Of a stretch of DNA of 64,000 nt, positions 43,424-52,540 are shown in pieces. Position numbers and translations under genes: made by a program. The notes beneath the pieces were generated by a model. That model saw only the letters and a list, made by a program, of their open reading frames with translations. It had not been told where the DNA came from and searched no databases. Position 1 is the first letter of the stretch, and each line of letters begins with the position of its first letter. The DNA comes from Planktosalinus sp963975935 (GTDB lineage: Bacteria > Bacteroidota > Bacteroidia > Flavobacteriales > Flavobacteriaceae): the NCBI GenBank assembly GCA_963975935.1, contig CAXBIQ010000001.1, positions 248,001 through 312,000 on the forward strand. Reading direction: 5' to 3'.

Positions 43424-45271
43424 TTACTCTACAGTAACTGATTTCGCCAAATTTCTAGGCTGATCTACATTCCTGTCAAGCATTACTGCGATATGATAAG
43501 AAAGCAGCTGTAGAGGGATGGTTGTTATAAGAGGAGTCAGTGATTCCGGGGTGTTAGGAACTTCGATAACATAGTCAGCCATTTCCCTTACAATGGTGTC
43601 ACCTTCTGTTACAACAGCAATGATCACTCCTTTTCTGGATTTTATTTCCTGAATATTGCTGACTACTTTGTCATAATGATTGCTGTTTACGGCAATTACC
43701 ACCACCGGCATTTCTTCATCTATCAATGCAATGGGCCCGTGTTTCATTTCTGCAGCGGGATAGCCTTCAGCGTGAATATAGGATATTTCCTTAAGTTTTA
43801 AAGCGCCCTCAAGGGCAACCGGGAAATTGTACCCCCTGCCCAGATAAAGAAAGTTTTTCGCATTTTTGAACACTTCCGCAATACTTTTTATATGATCATT
43901 TGTATCCAGTACTTTTTGGACACGTTGTGGAATAAGCTCTAATTCCCTTAAGTAAATATTATAATCCCTGTAGGAGATTGTTCCTTTAATATTTGCAAGC
44001 TTTAAAGCAATCAAGGTCAAAACCGTGATTTGTGTCGTAAATGCTTTTGTTGATGCGACCCCAATTTCGGGACCGGCGTGAGTGTATGTTCCGCTATGTG
44101 TTTCTCTGGAAATTGTTGATCCCACGACATTGCATATCCCATACACAAAAGCACCTTTTGATTTGGCTAGCTTAATAGCGGCGAGGGTATCTGCTGTTTC
44201 ACCGCTTTGAGAAATAGCGATGACGACATCTTTTTCAGTGATAATAGGGTTTCTGTATCTGAATTCTGAAGCATATTCAACCTCAACAGGTATTCTTGCC
44301 AAATCTTCAAAAATATATTCTGCTACAAGACCGGCGTGCCAGGAAGTACCACAACCTATAATAATGATCCGGTTTGCATTTATGAATTTTTGAATGTGAT
44401 CTTCAAGGCCGCCAAGTTTAAGAATGCCCTGATCGGCTAAAAGACGTCCCCTATATGTATCTTTAATAACATTGGGTTGTTCATGGATTTCCTTGAGCAT
44501 AAAATGTTCATACCCGCCTTTTTCTATTTGTTCAAGACTAAGTTGCAACTCCTGAATATATGGCTCAACGAGGGAGTCATCTTTAATTTTCCTTATTTTA
44601 ACACCTTTGTGTCTTCTTATGACAGCCATCTCTTCATCTTCCAGATATATAGCGTTATTGGTATACTCAATAAAGGGGGAGGCATCACTGGCTACAAAAA
44701 ATTCTCCTTCACCAATTCCAATGGCCAGGGGACTTCCTAATTTAGCAACAACAAGTTCATTGGGTTTGTTTTTGTCAAAAACAACAATGGCATAAGCGCC
44801 CACAACCTGGTTTAGGGCAATCTGAACTGCCTTGCCAAGCTTAACTTTTTCCTTTTTGATTACATCTTCAATAAGGTTTACCAATACTTCTGTATCTGTG
44901 TCTGAGGTAAAAGTATATCCTCTTTTTATCAATTCCTTTTTGATGGGGGAATAGTTTTCTATAATCCCGTTATGAATAATTACCAAATCACCGGAATTGG
45001 AAGAATGTGGGTGGGAGTTTACATCATTTGGCACTCCATGAGTAGCCCAACGTGTGTGACCTATTCCCAAGGTTCCTTTTGTTGAAATGTTTTCTTTAAC
45101 TTTTTTCTCTAAGTCTGATACTTTCCCTTTTGTTTTACACATTTGAATATCTGCGCCGTCATACAGTGCAATACCGGCACTGTCATAGCCTCTGTATTCA
45201 AGCCGTTGCAATCCTTTCAAAACAATGGGGTAAGCTTCTCTTTCTCCTATATAGCCAACAATTCCGCACAT
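43424..45271 (-). CDS. glmS: Glutamine--fructose-6-phosphate aminotransferase
   Basis: 615-residue enzyme that makes glucosamine-6-phosphate, the first step to cell-wall and LPS amino sugars. The N-terminal glutaminase starts MCGIVGYIG with nucleophile Cys2, and has HTRWATHG and a SHPHSS block. Two SIS domains follow (ISQSGETADT and GALKLKEISYIHAEGYPAAE), ending in DQPRNLAKSVTVE with the C-terminal channel loop. There is no glmS ribozyme in the 12-bp gap. It is third in the operon glgA-like, DUF4270, glmS. Confidence 0.97.
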   Translation of the reverse strand: MCGIVGYIGEREAYPIVLKGLQRLEYRGYDSAGIALYDGADIQMCKTKGKVSDLEKKVKENISTKGTLGIGHTRWATHGVPNDVNSHPHSSNSGDLVIIHNGIIENYSPIKKELIKRGYTFTSDTDTEVLVNLIEDVIKKEKVKLGKAVQIALNQVVGAYAIVVFDKNKPNELVVAKLGSPLAIGIGEGEFFVASDASPFIEYTNNAIYLEDEEMAVIRRHKGVKIRKIKDDSLVEPYIQELQLSLEQIEKGGYEHFMLKEIHEQPNVIKDTYRGRLLADQGILKLGGLEDHIQKFINANRIIIIGCGTSWHAGLVAEYIFEDLARIPVEVEYASEFRYRNPIITEKDVVIAISQSGETADTLAAIKLAKSKGAFVYGICNVVGSTISRETHSGTYTHAGPEIGVASTKAFTTQITVLTLIALKLANIKGTISYRDYNIYLRELELIPQRVQKVLDTNDHIKSIAEVFKNAKNFLYLGRGYNFPVALEGALKLKEISYIHAEGYPAAEMKHGPIALIDEEMPVVVIAVNSNHYDKVVSNIQEIKSRKGVIIAVVTEGDTIVREMADYVIEVPNTPESLTPLITTIPLQLLSYHIAVMLDRNVDQPRNLAKSVTVE

Positions 45272-45283
45272 AATTATTTTTTT

Positions 45284-46816
45284 CTAGTTATCGATTTCTG
45301 TGTAGTAGATATTGAGCCTAATTCTTTTTTCCGGGTTTTCCGGGTGTGAGCCGTAAAGAATTGTTCCTTCAGGAGAAATAACACTTCCCGTGGGAACTTC
45401 TTCAACTCCCGGGGAAACTGTATTTTGGAGGGTTTGTGAAGTGATGACATTAATGTTTTGAGTCACTACCAAACCTAACTTGACATTGGTTGAATCATTA
45501 TTAATCAGGTTGCTGATATGGTTTGTAATCCTGATTTTATAACTTTCTCCATTACCACTCGCATCCTTTTTCAAACGTTCTGAATGTGTGGACTTGTAAT
45601 TAATGGGGTCAGTGGGAGGTGTAAGGTTGTCCAATTGATAGTCAACAAGTATCCTGTTATTGTTCAGGTCGTAAAGAAAAATTCTTTCAGGCTCATAATT
45701 TCCGCCTGTGACAAGATCTTTATTAACATTCAACACAATATTGGCTTCATTTACAAGCCATTTTTTATCCCTTAAATCATCAAGTTCATCTGCAACACCA
45801 TTTCCGTCAAGATCAGGACCAAACAATTCAATTACTGAAAATGTTCCTGAGCCACCTTTCAGGTATAAATTTTCTTCACCGCTAAGGTCCGGGTTGTTAA
45901 GTGACTCTTCAATTGCAGGAGGGAAATTATTGTTAAAGGTATTTACTGTTATGCCGTTGAAAGAAAGGTTAAAAGTGCTTTCTGTTCTGGCTCCTGCAGC
46001 TGCTTCCGGATCATCGTCATCCCTTGTATATTGAATCTCAATATTTCCCTGTGTGATGTCAAAAAGGAATGAGACGCCATCGCCGTTGATGTATTCTGCT
46101 ATAAAATGGATTCCCCTAAAATGGTCCTTGAAGTTAGTATTGTTGAGCAACACATCATTACCTTCCTGATTTAATATTTTTTCCTCAAAAAAAGCGTTTG
46201 GTAACTCCACACGAAGCCTTGGGGATAATGTGTCTACCTCTTCAGGACTGGGCGCAAAAGAATTGACTTCTGTAAGTAATTCCCCCAAAAAAGATTGAAA
46301 TAATGGACCTTGGTTTGAATAATATTTTTGAGTTTCTTCAAAACCTGTATTGGGGTCAAGGTCTCTCAAAAAGTAATTGGATTCATAAATGGAGAGCTTA
46401 ATTTCGCTCTCGATGTTGCCAAAAATGGAGTCCAGTTTATAAGACTGGTTAACGCCAGTGCCTTCAGTTGTGCTAAAGTAAGGGATGTTCAAATATACTT
46501 TTTCAATCTCAGGGTTTTCGCCAAAGGAAGGATTTGTTTGATTCATAGTAACCTGGGCTAGCACATTTGCCTGCGTGATGCCATAAACGGGATCATTGTA
46601 TATACCCAGATGATAAACAGGTAGATTATTTGTCTGCACAGGATTGGCTCTTCTGCTGTATGCTACAACTGAAGCTTCATCATAGAGGTCAAATTCAAAA
46701 TTTGGGTCACCAATGATATCACTGCCTACTGCGTTAAAGTCTTCCTGACAAGAGGTTGCAAAAATGGCCAAAACAGCCACACAAAATATTTTATACATGG
46801 AATGGAATCGTTTCAT
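45284..46816 (-). CDS. DUF4270 lipoprotein
   Basis: 510 residues. The start ATG at 46816 gives MKRFHSMYKIF; a second ATG at 46798 is also possible. The lipobox is ATSC (Cys23) followed by QEDF. The mature protein is one DUF4270 domain, with NFEFDLYDEASVVAYSRR, LYLKGGSGTFSVIELFG, and a C-terminal IRLNIYYTEID. The family is specific to Bacteroidota and of unknown function. It lies between the glycogen synthase-like gene and glmS, an order that I recall as common in flavobacteria. Confidence 0.92.
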   Translation of the reverse strand: MKRFHSMYKIFCVAVLAIFATSCQEDFNAVGSDIIGDPNFEFDLYDEASVVAYSRRANPVQTNNLPVYHLGIYNDPVYGITQANVLAQVTMNQTNPSFGENPEIEKVYLNIPYFSTTEGTGVNQSYKLDSIFGNIESEIKLSIYESNYFLRDLDPNTGFEETQKYYSNQGPLFQSFLGELLTEVNSFAPSPEEVDTLSPRLRVELPNAFFEEKILNQEGNDVLLNNTNFKDHFRGIHFIAEYINGDGVSFLFDITQGNIEIQYTRDDDDPEAAAGARTESTFNLSFNGITVNTFNNNFPPAIEESLNNPDLSGEENLYLKGGSGTFSVIELFGPDLDGNGVADELDDLRDKKWLVNEANIVLNVNKDLVTGGNYEPERIFLYDLNNNRILVDYQLDNLTPPTDPINYKSTHSERLKKDASGNGESYKIRITNHISNLINNDSTNVKLGLVVTQNINVITSQTLQNTVSPGVEEVPTGSVISPEGTILYGSHPENPEKRIRLNIYYTEIDN

Positions 46817-46835
46817 TTAATAAAAAGGAAAATTT

Positions 46836-47642
46836 TTAATCTAATAATTGGGTGTAAAAATCGATATAAGCTTCTTGAAATTCTTCTTTGTTATGAAACT
46901 TTAACACAGGGGAATCTGTCTTTTTTAAATATGTCTCAATTTCAGCAGGAATTTCATCAGAACCTATAATTACAGCATCAGAGTTTTTAATGGCAATTTT
47001 CATCACATTATTGTAAGTGGGGTCTTTCAATTCACTAATTTCTTCTTCTTCAATACCGTCAAAAGCAATTTTACTGATAATATCTTTATCTAACGTTCCT
47101 TCAAAGCCTTGATTGTATACAGAGGTAACTATTTTACTGTTTTCAAAAAGGGGTTCATTGCCGTAGTATTTTTTAAGATATAGTGGCAAGAAAGATGCCA
47201 GCCAGCCGTGAACGTGAATAATATCAGGCGACCAGTTTAATTTCTTGACGGTTTCTATAACTCCCTTGGCAAAAAAGATGGCGCGCTCGTCATTGTCATC
47301 ATAAAAGGTTCCGTCTTCATCGGCATAGGTAGCTTTACGCTTAAAATAATCATCATTTTCAATAAAGTAAACCTGCATTCTCTCTTTTGGAATGGAAGCT
47401 ACCTTTATAATTAAAGGCATGTCAAGGTCATTGATTACCAGGTTCATTCCGGAAAGGCGAATGACCTCATGGAGCTGGTGCCTCCTTTCATTGATGTTGC
47501 CATAACGGGGCATAAAAATGCGAATCTGGCCTTCTTTACTGTTCACCGCTCTGGGGGCTTCAAACGACATTGAAGAAATCTCGGTCTCCGGTAAGTAGGG
47601 AATCACTTCTGAAGACACATACAAGACTCTTTTATCTTTCAT
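46836..47642 (-). CDS. Short glycogen/starch synthase-like protein (GT5 N-terminal domain only)
   Basis: 268 residues, about half of a full GlgA. It corresponds to the GT5 N-terminal domain: VLYVSSEVIPYL, then a segment in place of the sugar-nucleotide loop, then FMPRYGNI, IHVHGWLASFLPLYLKKY and VTSVYNQGFEG. The usual K-x-G-G-L motif is replaced by ETEISSM, and the whole C-terminal Rossmann domain, with the E-x7-E acid pair of GT-B enzymes, is missing. Proteins of this length are usual in flavobacteria and are labelled glycogen synthase. I doubt normal catalysis. It is the first gene of the operon with DUF4270 and glmS. Confidence 0.85.
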   Translation of the reverse strand: MKDKRVLYVSSEVIPYLPETEISSMSFEAPRAVNSKEGQIRIFMPRYGNINERRHQLHEVIRLSGMNLVINDLDMPLIIKVASIPKERMQVYFIENDDYFKRKATYADEDGTFYDDNDERAIFFAKGVIETVKKLNWSPDIIHVHGWLASFLPLYLKKYYGNEPLFENSKIVTSVYNQGFEGTLDKDIISKIAFDGIEEEEISELKDPTYNNVMKIAIKNSDAVIIGSDEIPAEIETYLKKTDSPVLKFHNKEEFQEAYIDFYTQLLD

Positions 47643-47680
47643 AAATCAATTTTTTATACGATTAGGCTTTAAAAAACACG

Positions 47681-47688
47681 CAAAATTA
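47681..47688 (-). promoter_or_regulatory. -7 box of the glgA-like/DUF4270/glmS operon
   Basis: On the minus strand TAATTTTG matches TAnnTTTG and lies 38 nt before the ATG at 47642. It forms a divergent pair with the panC box at 47720-47727. Confidence 0.55.
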
Positions 47689-47719
47689 CGAAAATTTATG
47701 CAGATTGATGGGATTATCT

Positions 47720-47727
47720 TAAGTTTG
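47720..47727 (+). promoter_or_regulatory. -7 box of panC
   Basis: TAAGTTTG matches TAnnTTTG and lies 21 nt before the ATG at 47749. It supports that start and not the ATG at 47698, which lies upstream of the box. Confidence 0.6.
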
Positions 47728-47748
47728 CACCCCGTTTCCAAGAATAAG

Positions 47749-48597
47749 ATGCACATATTTACGTCATTTAAAGCCTTAGAGCCTGTTTTAAAAAGCTCAA
47801 AATCAAACAATAAAACGATTGGTTTTGTGCCCACGATGGGGGCTTTGCACAAAGGGCACCTCTCTTTGATACAGCTTGCTTTGGAAAGTAATGACGTTGT
47901 GATCGTAAGTGTTTTTGTCAACCCCACACAATTCAATAATCAGGAAGACTTTAATAACTATCCCCGCACTGTAAATGAGGATGTGAGTTTACTTACAGGT
48001 TTTGGAAATAAAGTTTTGGTGTATGTTCCTGAAGTAAGTGATATCTATCCCAATGGAATCAAATCGGAACATTTTGAGTTTGGCGGTATTGAAAATGAAA
48101 TGGAGGGTAAATTCAGGCCCGGACATTTTGACGGTGTGGGCACGGTTTTAAAGTCGTTTTTTAACCTCCTGAAACCTGACAATGCTTATTTTGGCAAAAA
48201 GGATTTCCAACAGCTACAGATTGTAAGACGTCTTGTCACCATTGAAAACCTGGATGTCAACATAGTGGGATGTCCCATTCTCAGGGAAACTTCCGGGCTG
48301 GCAATGAGCTCCAGAAACCGACGGTTGAATCACAAACAGCTTGAGGAGTCCCCTTTGATATTCAGTGTGTTGAAACAGGTAAAAAAAGATTTTGGCACAA
48401 AAAATGCTAATCAGCTAGCGCAATGGGTTGGGGAGGTCTTTGAAAATGCTTCAGAATTGTCACTGGAATACTTTGAAATTGCTGAAGAAGAAACGCTCAA
48501 ACCTCTCGAAACCATTGAAAAAAATAAAAAATACAGGGCGTTTATTGCCGTTTTTGCCGGGGAAATCCGGTTAATTGATAATATCGCTTTAAATTAA
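47749..48597 (+). CDS. panC: Pantothenate synthetase
   Basis: 282 residues from ATG 47749 (MHIFTSFKALEPVL). It joins pantoate and beta-alanine with ATP. The HIGH-like motif is FVPTMGALHKGHLSL with His34 and His37; the KMSKS-like block is MSSRNRRL. The upstream extension of 17 codons is excluded because the -7 box lies within it. panD follows 13 bp later and supplies the beta-alanine. Confidence 0.96.
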   Translation: MHIFTSFKALEPVLKSSKSNNKTIGFVPTMGALHKGHLSLIQLALESNDVVIVSVFVNPTQFNNQEDFNNYPRTVNEDVSLLTGFGNKVLVYVPEVSDIYPNGIKSEHFEFGGIENEMEGKFRPGHFDGVGTVLKSFFNLLKPDNAYFGKKDFQQLQIVRRLVTIENLDVNIVGCPILRETSGLAMSSRNRRLNHKQLEESPLIFSVLKQVKKDFGTKNANQLAQWVGEVFENASELSLEYFEIAEEETLKPLETIEKNKKYRAFIAVFAGEIRLIDNIALN

Positions 48598-48598
48598 T

Positions 48599-48606
48599 TA
48601 TCTTTG
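48599..48606 (+). promoter_or_regulatory. TAnnTTTG box touching the panD start
   Basis: TATCTTTG is an exact -7 match that ends only 4 nt before the ATG of panD. If it is used, transcription would start at or within the first codons. A TTG (48575-48577) is 21 nt upstream, a little more than usual. Confidence 0.4.
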
Positions 48607-48610
48607 CAAA

Positions 48611-48961
48611 ATGTTTGTACACGTTGTAAAATCAAAAATCCACAGGGTTAAAGTAACCGGGGCAGACCTTAATTATATAGGGAGTATTACCATTGATGAA
48701 GATTTGATGGATGCTGCCAATATCGTTCAGGGCGAAAAGGTTCAGATTGTTAACAATAATAATGGAGAGCGCATAGAAACTTATGCAATCCCCGGTCCGC
48801 GAAACAGTGGCGAACTCACCCTGAATGGTGCTGCAGCCCGAAAAGTGGCTGTGGGTGATGTGCTCATTCTCATCACATATGCTATGATGGATATCGAAAA
48901 AGCAAGGACATTCAAACCGGCACTCATCTTTCCAGACGAAGAAACCAACCTTCTTAAATAA
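48611..48961 (+). CDS. panD: Aspartate 1-decarboxylase precursor
   Basis: 116-residue pyruvoyl enzyme that makes beta-alanine from aspartate. Self-cleavage occurs at Gly24-Ser25 in NYIGSITID, which creates the pyruvoyl group. Length, RVKVTGADLNY, and the PRNSGELTLNGAAAR loop are all normal. With panC it gives two consecutive steps of pantothenate synthesis. Confidence 0.97.
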   Translation: MFVHVVKSKIHRVKVTGADLNYIGSITIDEDLMDAANIVQGEKVQIVNNNNGERIETYAIPGPRNSGELTLNGAAARKVAVGDVLILITYAMMDIEKARTFKPALIFPDEETNLLK

Positions 48962-48965
48962 GAAA

Positions 48966-49928
48966 TTGAAAAAGAAAACCTTGAAATTCCTGAAAATAGC
49001 CCTGCCGCTTTTGTTGGGAGTTTTTTTGATATGGTATTCTTACAACAAATTCACACCCCAGCAACTTCAGGAAATTAAAGACCATTTCAGGGATGCCAAT
49101 TACGGCTTTGTGGCGCTTTGCATCCTTTTTGGTGTGCTCAGCAACCTTTCACGTGCATACAGATGGAGTTATATGCTTGTCCCATTGGGGTACAAACCCC
49201 GCTTTTCAAACAATGTGATGGCAGTGTATATTGCCTATCTTATGAATTTATTCATCCCCAGGAGTGGGGAGATATCGCGAGCATTGGTGATTAATAAATA
49301 TGAAGAAGTGCCTTTTGATAAAGCCTTTGGTACCATCATTTCTGAACGGGTGGCAGATTCTGTGATCCTCTTAATCTTTATTGGTGTCACCCTCACTATG
49401 CAGTTTCCGTTAATTTCAGGTTACCTGCAAGAGAGTGTTGATTTGTTTAAACTTTATGTGCTTATTGGGATTGCAGTACCTTTTGTGTTTGTGTTTTTTT
49501 ACTATATTAAAAAATCGAGCTCACCCTTGAGTGTCAAAATCAAAACTTTTCTAAAGGGTTTGAAAGAAGGTATCTTCAGTATTTTTAAAATGGAAAAGAA
49601 GTGGGCCTTTATTGGTCATACACTTTTTATCTGGGTGATGTATGTGAGTATGTTTTATGTGATGATTTTTGCATTGCCTGAAACCTCGGGTATTTCCTTA
49701 TCTGCTGTCCTGACTTCCTTTGTGGTGGGGAGCCTTGCTATTGTATTTACCAATGGTGGTTTTGGCTCTTATCCTTTTTTTATCGCCGGTGTGTTGTTGC
49801 TGTTTGATGTACCTGAAACTGCGGGTACGGCTTTTGGCTGGCTGGTGTGGACCGCACAAACCGTGACCGTTATGATTTTTGGCGGATTGTCTTTTCTCCT
49901 GCTTCCGGTTGTGAACAAAGCAAAATAA
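48966..49928 (+). CDS. LPG-synthase-TM-domain flippase-like membrane protein
   Basis: 320 residues with about eight predicted membrane helices. It matches the lysylphosphatidylglycerol synthase transmembrane family (UPF0104): NLSRAYRWSYMLVPLGYKPRF, NLFIPRSGEISRALVINKYE, then FTNGGFGSYPFFIAGVLLLF. It begins with TTG (KKKTLKFLKI) 4 bp after panD; no in-frame ATG lies near. Family members move lipids or lipid-linked sugars across the membrane. The C-terminal soluble domain of MprF is absent, so it does not add lysine. Confidence 0.88.
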   Translation: MKKKTLKFLKIALPLLLGVFLIWYSYNKFTPQQLQEIKDHFRDANYGFVALCILFGVLSNLSRAYRWSYMLVPLGYKPRFSNNVMAVYIAYLMNLFIPRSGEISRALVINKYEEVPFDKAFGTIISERVADSVILLIFIGVTLTMQFPLISGYLQESVDLFKLYVLIGIAVPFVFVFFYYIKKSSSPLSVKIKTFLKGLKEGIFSIFKMEKKWAFIGHTLFIWVMYVSMFYVMIFALPETSGISLSAVLTSFVVGSLAIVFTNGGFGSYPFFIAGVLLLFDVPETAGTAFGWLVWTAQTVTVMIFGGLSFLLLPVVNKAK

Positions 49929-49968
49929 TTTATACCTTTCAGGCATTAATCAAACATCCCTGCTTACC

Positions 49969-51117
49969 ATGATAAAAAGTCTTCTTGCCTCTATCTGTTT
50001 TTTGCTGGTTACAAACCTCTCCTCACAAGTAATTTATGAAGAGTTTAATTCATCTACCCTGGGGGAGTCCCGAAAATTGAAAATACAGCTTCCCAGAAAC
50101 TATGACCAAAATCCTGATAAAGTCTATCCCATTGTTCTGGTGCTGGATGCAGACTACCTTTTTGAGCCTGTAGCAGGCAATGTCGATTACTATTCTTATT
50201 GGGAAGAAATGCCCGAAGCCATTGTTGTGGGCATTATGCAGGGCGGTTCCAGAAACCGTGACGGCGCTTATGATGATAAAAACTATTTCCCTACTGAAAC
50301 AGGGGCAAAATTTTTTGAGTTTATCGGGCTGGAGTTAATCCCCCATATTGATAAAAAATACAGGACAGCCAAATTTATTCTTGCGGTGGGGCATGAGTTT
50401 ACTGCAAACTTTTTAAACTATTATCTTTTTAAGGATCCACCATTATTCAATGGTTACTTATCGCTAAGTCCTGATTTGGCACCCATGATGGAAACCCGAA
50501 TCCCGGAACGTCTGGCAGCAATGCCCAATAAGATTTTCTATTACCTGGCAACCGGTTCAAATGACCTGAAACCTATCAGGGAGGTTGTATTACAACTTAA
50601 TGAAGGTATGAAAACCGTAAATAAAGACAATATCCATTACTACTTTGATGATTTTGAAGGGGCGTCCCATTACTCTTTGGTGGGGAAAGCCATCCCATCT
50701 GCCCTTGAAGATATTTTTTCCATCTACAGGCCTATCAGCAAAAAAGATTATGATGAAGTAATTTTAAAACTTCAAAAACCGGTTTTTGAATATTTAACTG
50801 AAAAATACAACACCATTGAAAACCTATTCGGATTTGAAACTAAAGTACGTCAAAACGATATTGTTGCCATAGCCTCTGCCGCTGAAAAGAAAAAAGAATG
50901 GGAGTCGCTGGAGAGTGTTGCCAAACTGGCTCAAAAAGAACATCCCGGCACCGTTTTGGGAAGCTATTATCTGGGCAGGTTTTATGAAGAAACCGGGGAA
51001 CCCAAAAAAGCGATGCGCACGTATCAGGCTGCTTTTGAACTGGAGGAAGTGGGTTTCATAACAATAGATTTACTTTTGGATCGGGCAGACAAAATCAAAC
51101 AAGACTTTGGTTTCTGA
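49969..51117 (+). CDS. Esterase-fold protein lacking the nucleophile Ser, with TPR-like tail
   Basis: 382 residues. Signal peptide at about 1-20 (NLSSQ). Residues about 22-260 have the putative-esterase alpha/beta fold: LKIQLPRNY, YPIVLVLDADYLF, EAIVVGIMQGGSRNRDGAY, AVGHEFTANF and DDFEGASHYSLV with the histidine. The elbow that should read G-H-S-x-G-G has Glu143 (GHEFTANF), so it lacks the serine. The last 90 residues form two or three TPR-like helical hairpins (GSYYLGRFYEETGEPKKAMRTYQAAFE). I call it an inactive or altered esterase-fold protein. radA begins in its stop codon (TGATG). Confidence 0.85.
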   Translation: MIKSLLASICFLLVTNLSSQVIYEEFNSSTLGESRKLKIQLPRNYDQNPDKVYPIVLVLDADYLFEPVAGNVDYYSYWEEMPEAIVVGIMQGGSRNRDGAYDDKNYFPTETGAKFFEFIGLELIPHIDKKYRTAKFILAVGHEFTANFLNYYLFKDPPLFNGYLSLSPDLAPMMETRIPERLAAMPNKIFYYLATGSNDLKPIREVVLQLNEGMKTVNKDNIHYYFDDFEGASHYSLVGKAIPSALEDIFSIYRPISKKDYDEVILKLQKPVFEYLTEKYNTIENLFGFETKVRQNDIVAIASAAEKKKEWESLESVAKLAQKEHPGTVLGSYYLGRFYEETGEPKKAMRTYQAAFELEEVGFITIDLLLDRADKIKQDFGF

Positions 51118-52478
51118 TGGCAAAAGTAAAAACAGCTTTTTTCTGCCAGAATTGTGGCACCCAGTTTTCCAAATGGCAAGGCCAGTGCACGGCCTGCAAA
51201 GAATGGAATACCATTACCGAAGAACTTATTGAAAAACCTGAAAAGGTTAGCTGGAAACCTTCTCAAACCAAATCAAGCCGCCTCACAAAACCTTTACGTA
51301 TCAATGAAATTGATACCACGGCAGAAGCCCGCCTCGATACTCAGAATACTGAGTTCAATCGTGTCCTGGGAGGGGGTATCGTCCCCGGGTCTTTAATCCT
51401 TTTGGGCGGTGAGCCCGGCATTGGCAAATCAACCTTGCTGTTGCAAATCGCCTTGCAAATGCCATACAAGCTGCTCTACGTTTCAGGGGAAGAAAGCCAG
51501 AAACAAATAAAAATGCGTGCCGAGCGCATTCCGTCAAAAACAGAAAATTGCTTTATCCTTACCGAAACCAAAACCCAGAATATTTTTAAGCAAATAGAAG
51601 AATTGCAACCTGAAATAGTGGTAATCGACTCTATTCAAACCCTGCACAGCGATTATATTGAGAGTAGTGCCGGAAGCATTTCGCAAATAAAAGAATGTAC
51701 CACAGAACTCATTAAATATGCCAAGGAAACCGCCACACCTGTTTTGCTCATTGGACATATCACCAAAGACGGAACCATCGCCGGACCCAAAATCCTCGAG
51801 CATATGGTGGATACTGTTTTGCAATTTGAAGGTGACAGAAACCACGTGTATAGGATTTTAAGAGCACACAAAAACCGTTTTGGTTCCACACACGAAATAG
51901 GCATCTATGAAATGCGTGCAGACGGCTTGCGGGAAGTTCCCAATCCCAGCGAAATCCTGATTTCAAAAAATGAAGAAGACCTCAGCGGAAATGCTATCGC
52001 CGCCACACTGGAAGGCATCAGACCGTTGCTTATTGAAATCCAAGCGCTGGTGAGCACGGCTGTATATGGTACACCACAACGCACTACAACGGGCTACAAT
52101 GCAAAGCGACTGAATATGATTCTTGCCGTTTTGGAAAAGCGCGCCGGATTCCGTTTGGGAGCAAAAGATGTATTTTTAAACATCACGGGAGGCATTTCTG
52201 TGGATGACCCGGCCATTGACCTGGCTGTGGTTGCTGCCATTCTCTCCAGCAATGAAGACATCTCACTACCCAAGGACATTTGCTTTGCAGCCGAAGTGGG
52301 CCTTGCAGGCGAAATTCGCCCGGTGGCCCGGATTGAACAACGCATCCTGGAAGCTGAAAAACTGGGATTCAATACCATTATGGTGTCAAAATATTGCAAA
52401 ATTCCCAAGCTGAATTCAGGCATAAGTGTTCAGAAGGTTTCTAAAATTGAGGAAGTGGTTGCATATTTGTTTGGGTAA
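51117..52478 (+). CDS. radA: DNA repair protein RadA (Sms)
   Basis: 453-residue helicase-like protein that helps branch migration in recombination. N-terminal zinc finger with Cys10, Cys13, Cys24 and Cys27; Walker A at 97-106 (GGEPGIGKST); the RadA motif KNRFG at 252-256; and a C-terminal Lon-protease-like domain (about 300-450) with GGISVDDPAIDLAVVAA. ATG 51117 shares one base with the stop of the previous gene. Confidence 0.97.
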   Translation: MAKVKTAFFCQNCGTQFSKWQGQCTACKEWNTITEELIEKPEKVSWKPSQTKSSRLTKPLRINEIDTTAEARLDTQNTEFNRVLGGGIVPGSLILLGGEPGIGKSTLLLQIALQMPYKLLYVSGEESQKQIKMRAERIPSKTENCFILTETKTQNIFKQIEELQPEIVVIDSIQTLHSDYIESSAGSISQIKECTTELIKYAKETATPVLLIGHITKDGTIAGPKILEHMVDTVLQFEGDRNHVYRILRAHKNRFGSTHEIGIYEMRADGLREVPNPSEILISKNEEDLSGNAIAATLEGIRPLLIEIQALVSTAVYGTPQRTTTGYNAKRLNMILAVLEKRAGFRLGAKDVFLNITGGISVDDPAIDLAVVAAILSSNEDISLPKDICFAAEVGLAGEIRPVARIEQRILEAEKLGFNTIMVSKYCKIPKLNSGISVQKVSKIEEVVAYLFG

Positions 52479-52540
52479 GATTCGTGATTCTTGCATTATT
52501 TTCAGAACTTTAGCAGACCAAAAATCTACAGAAAATTAAT

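Noticed and set aside
45272..45283. glmS ribozyme or riboswitch
   Set aside because: The gene follows DUF4270 after only 12 bp, which leaves no room, and such ribozymes are known from Firmicutes, not from Bacteroidota.
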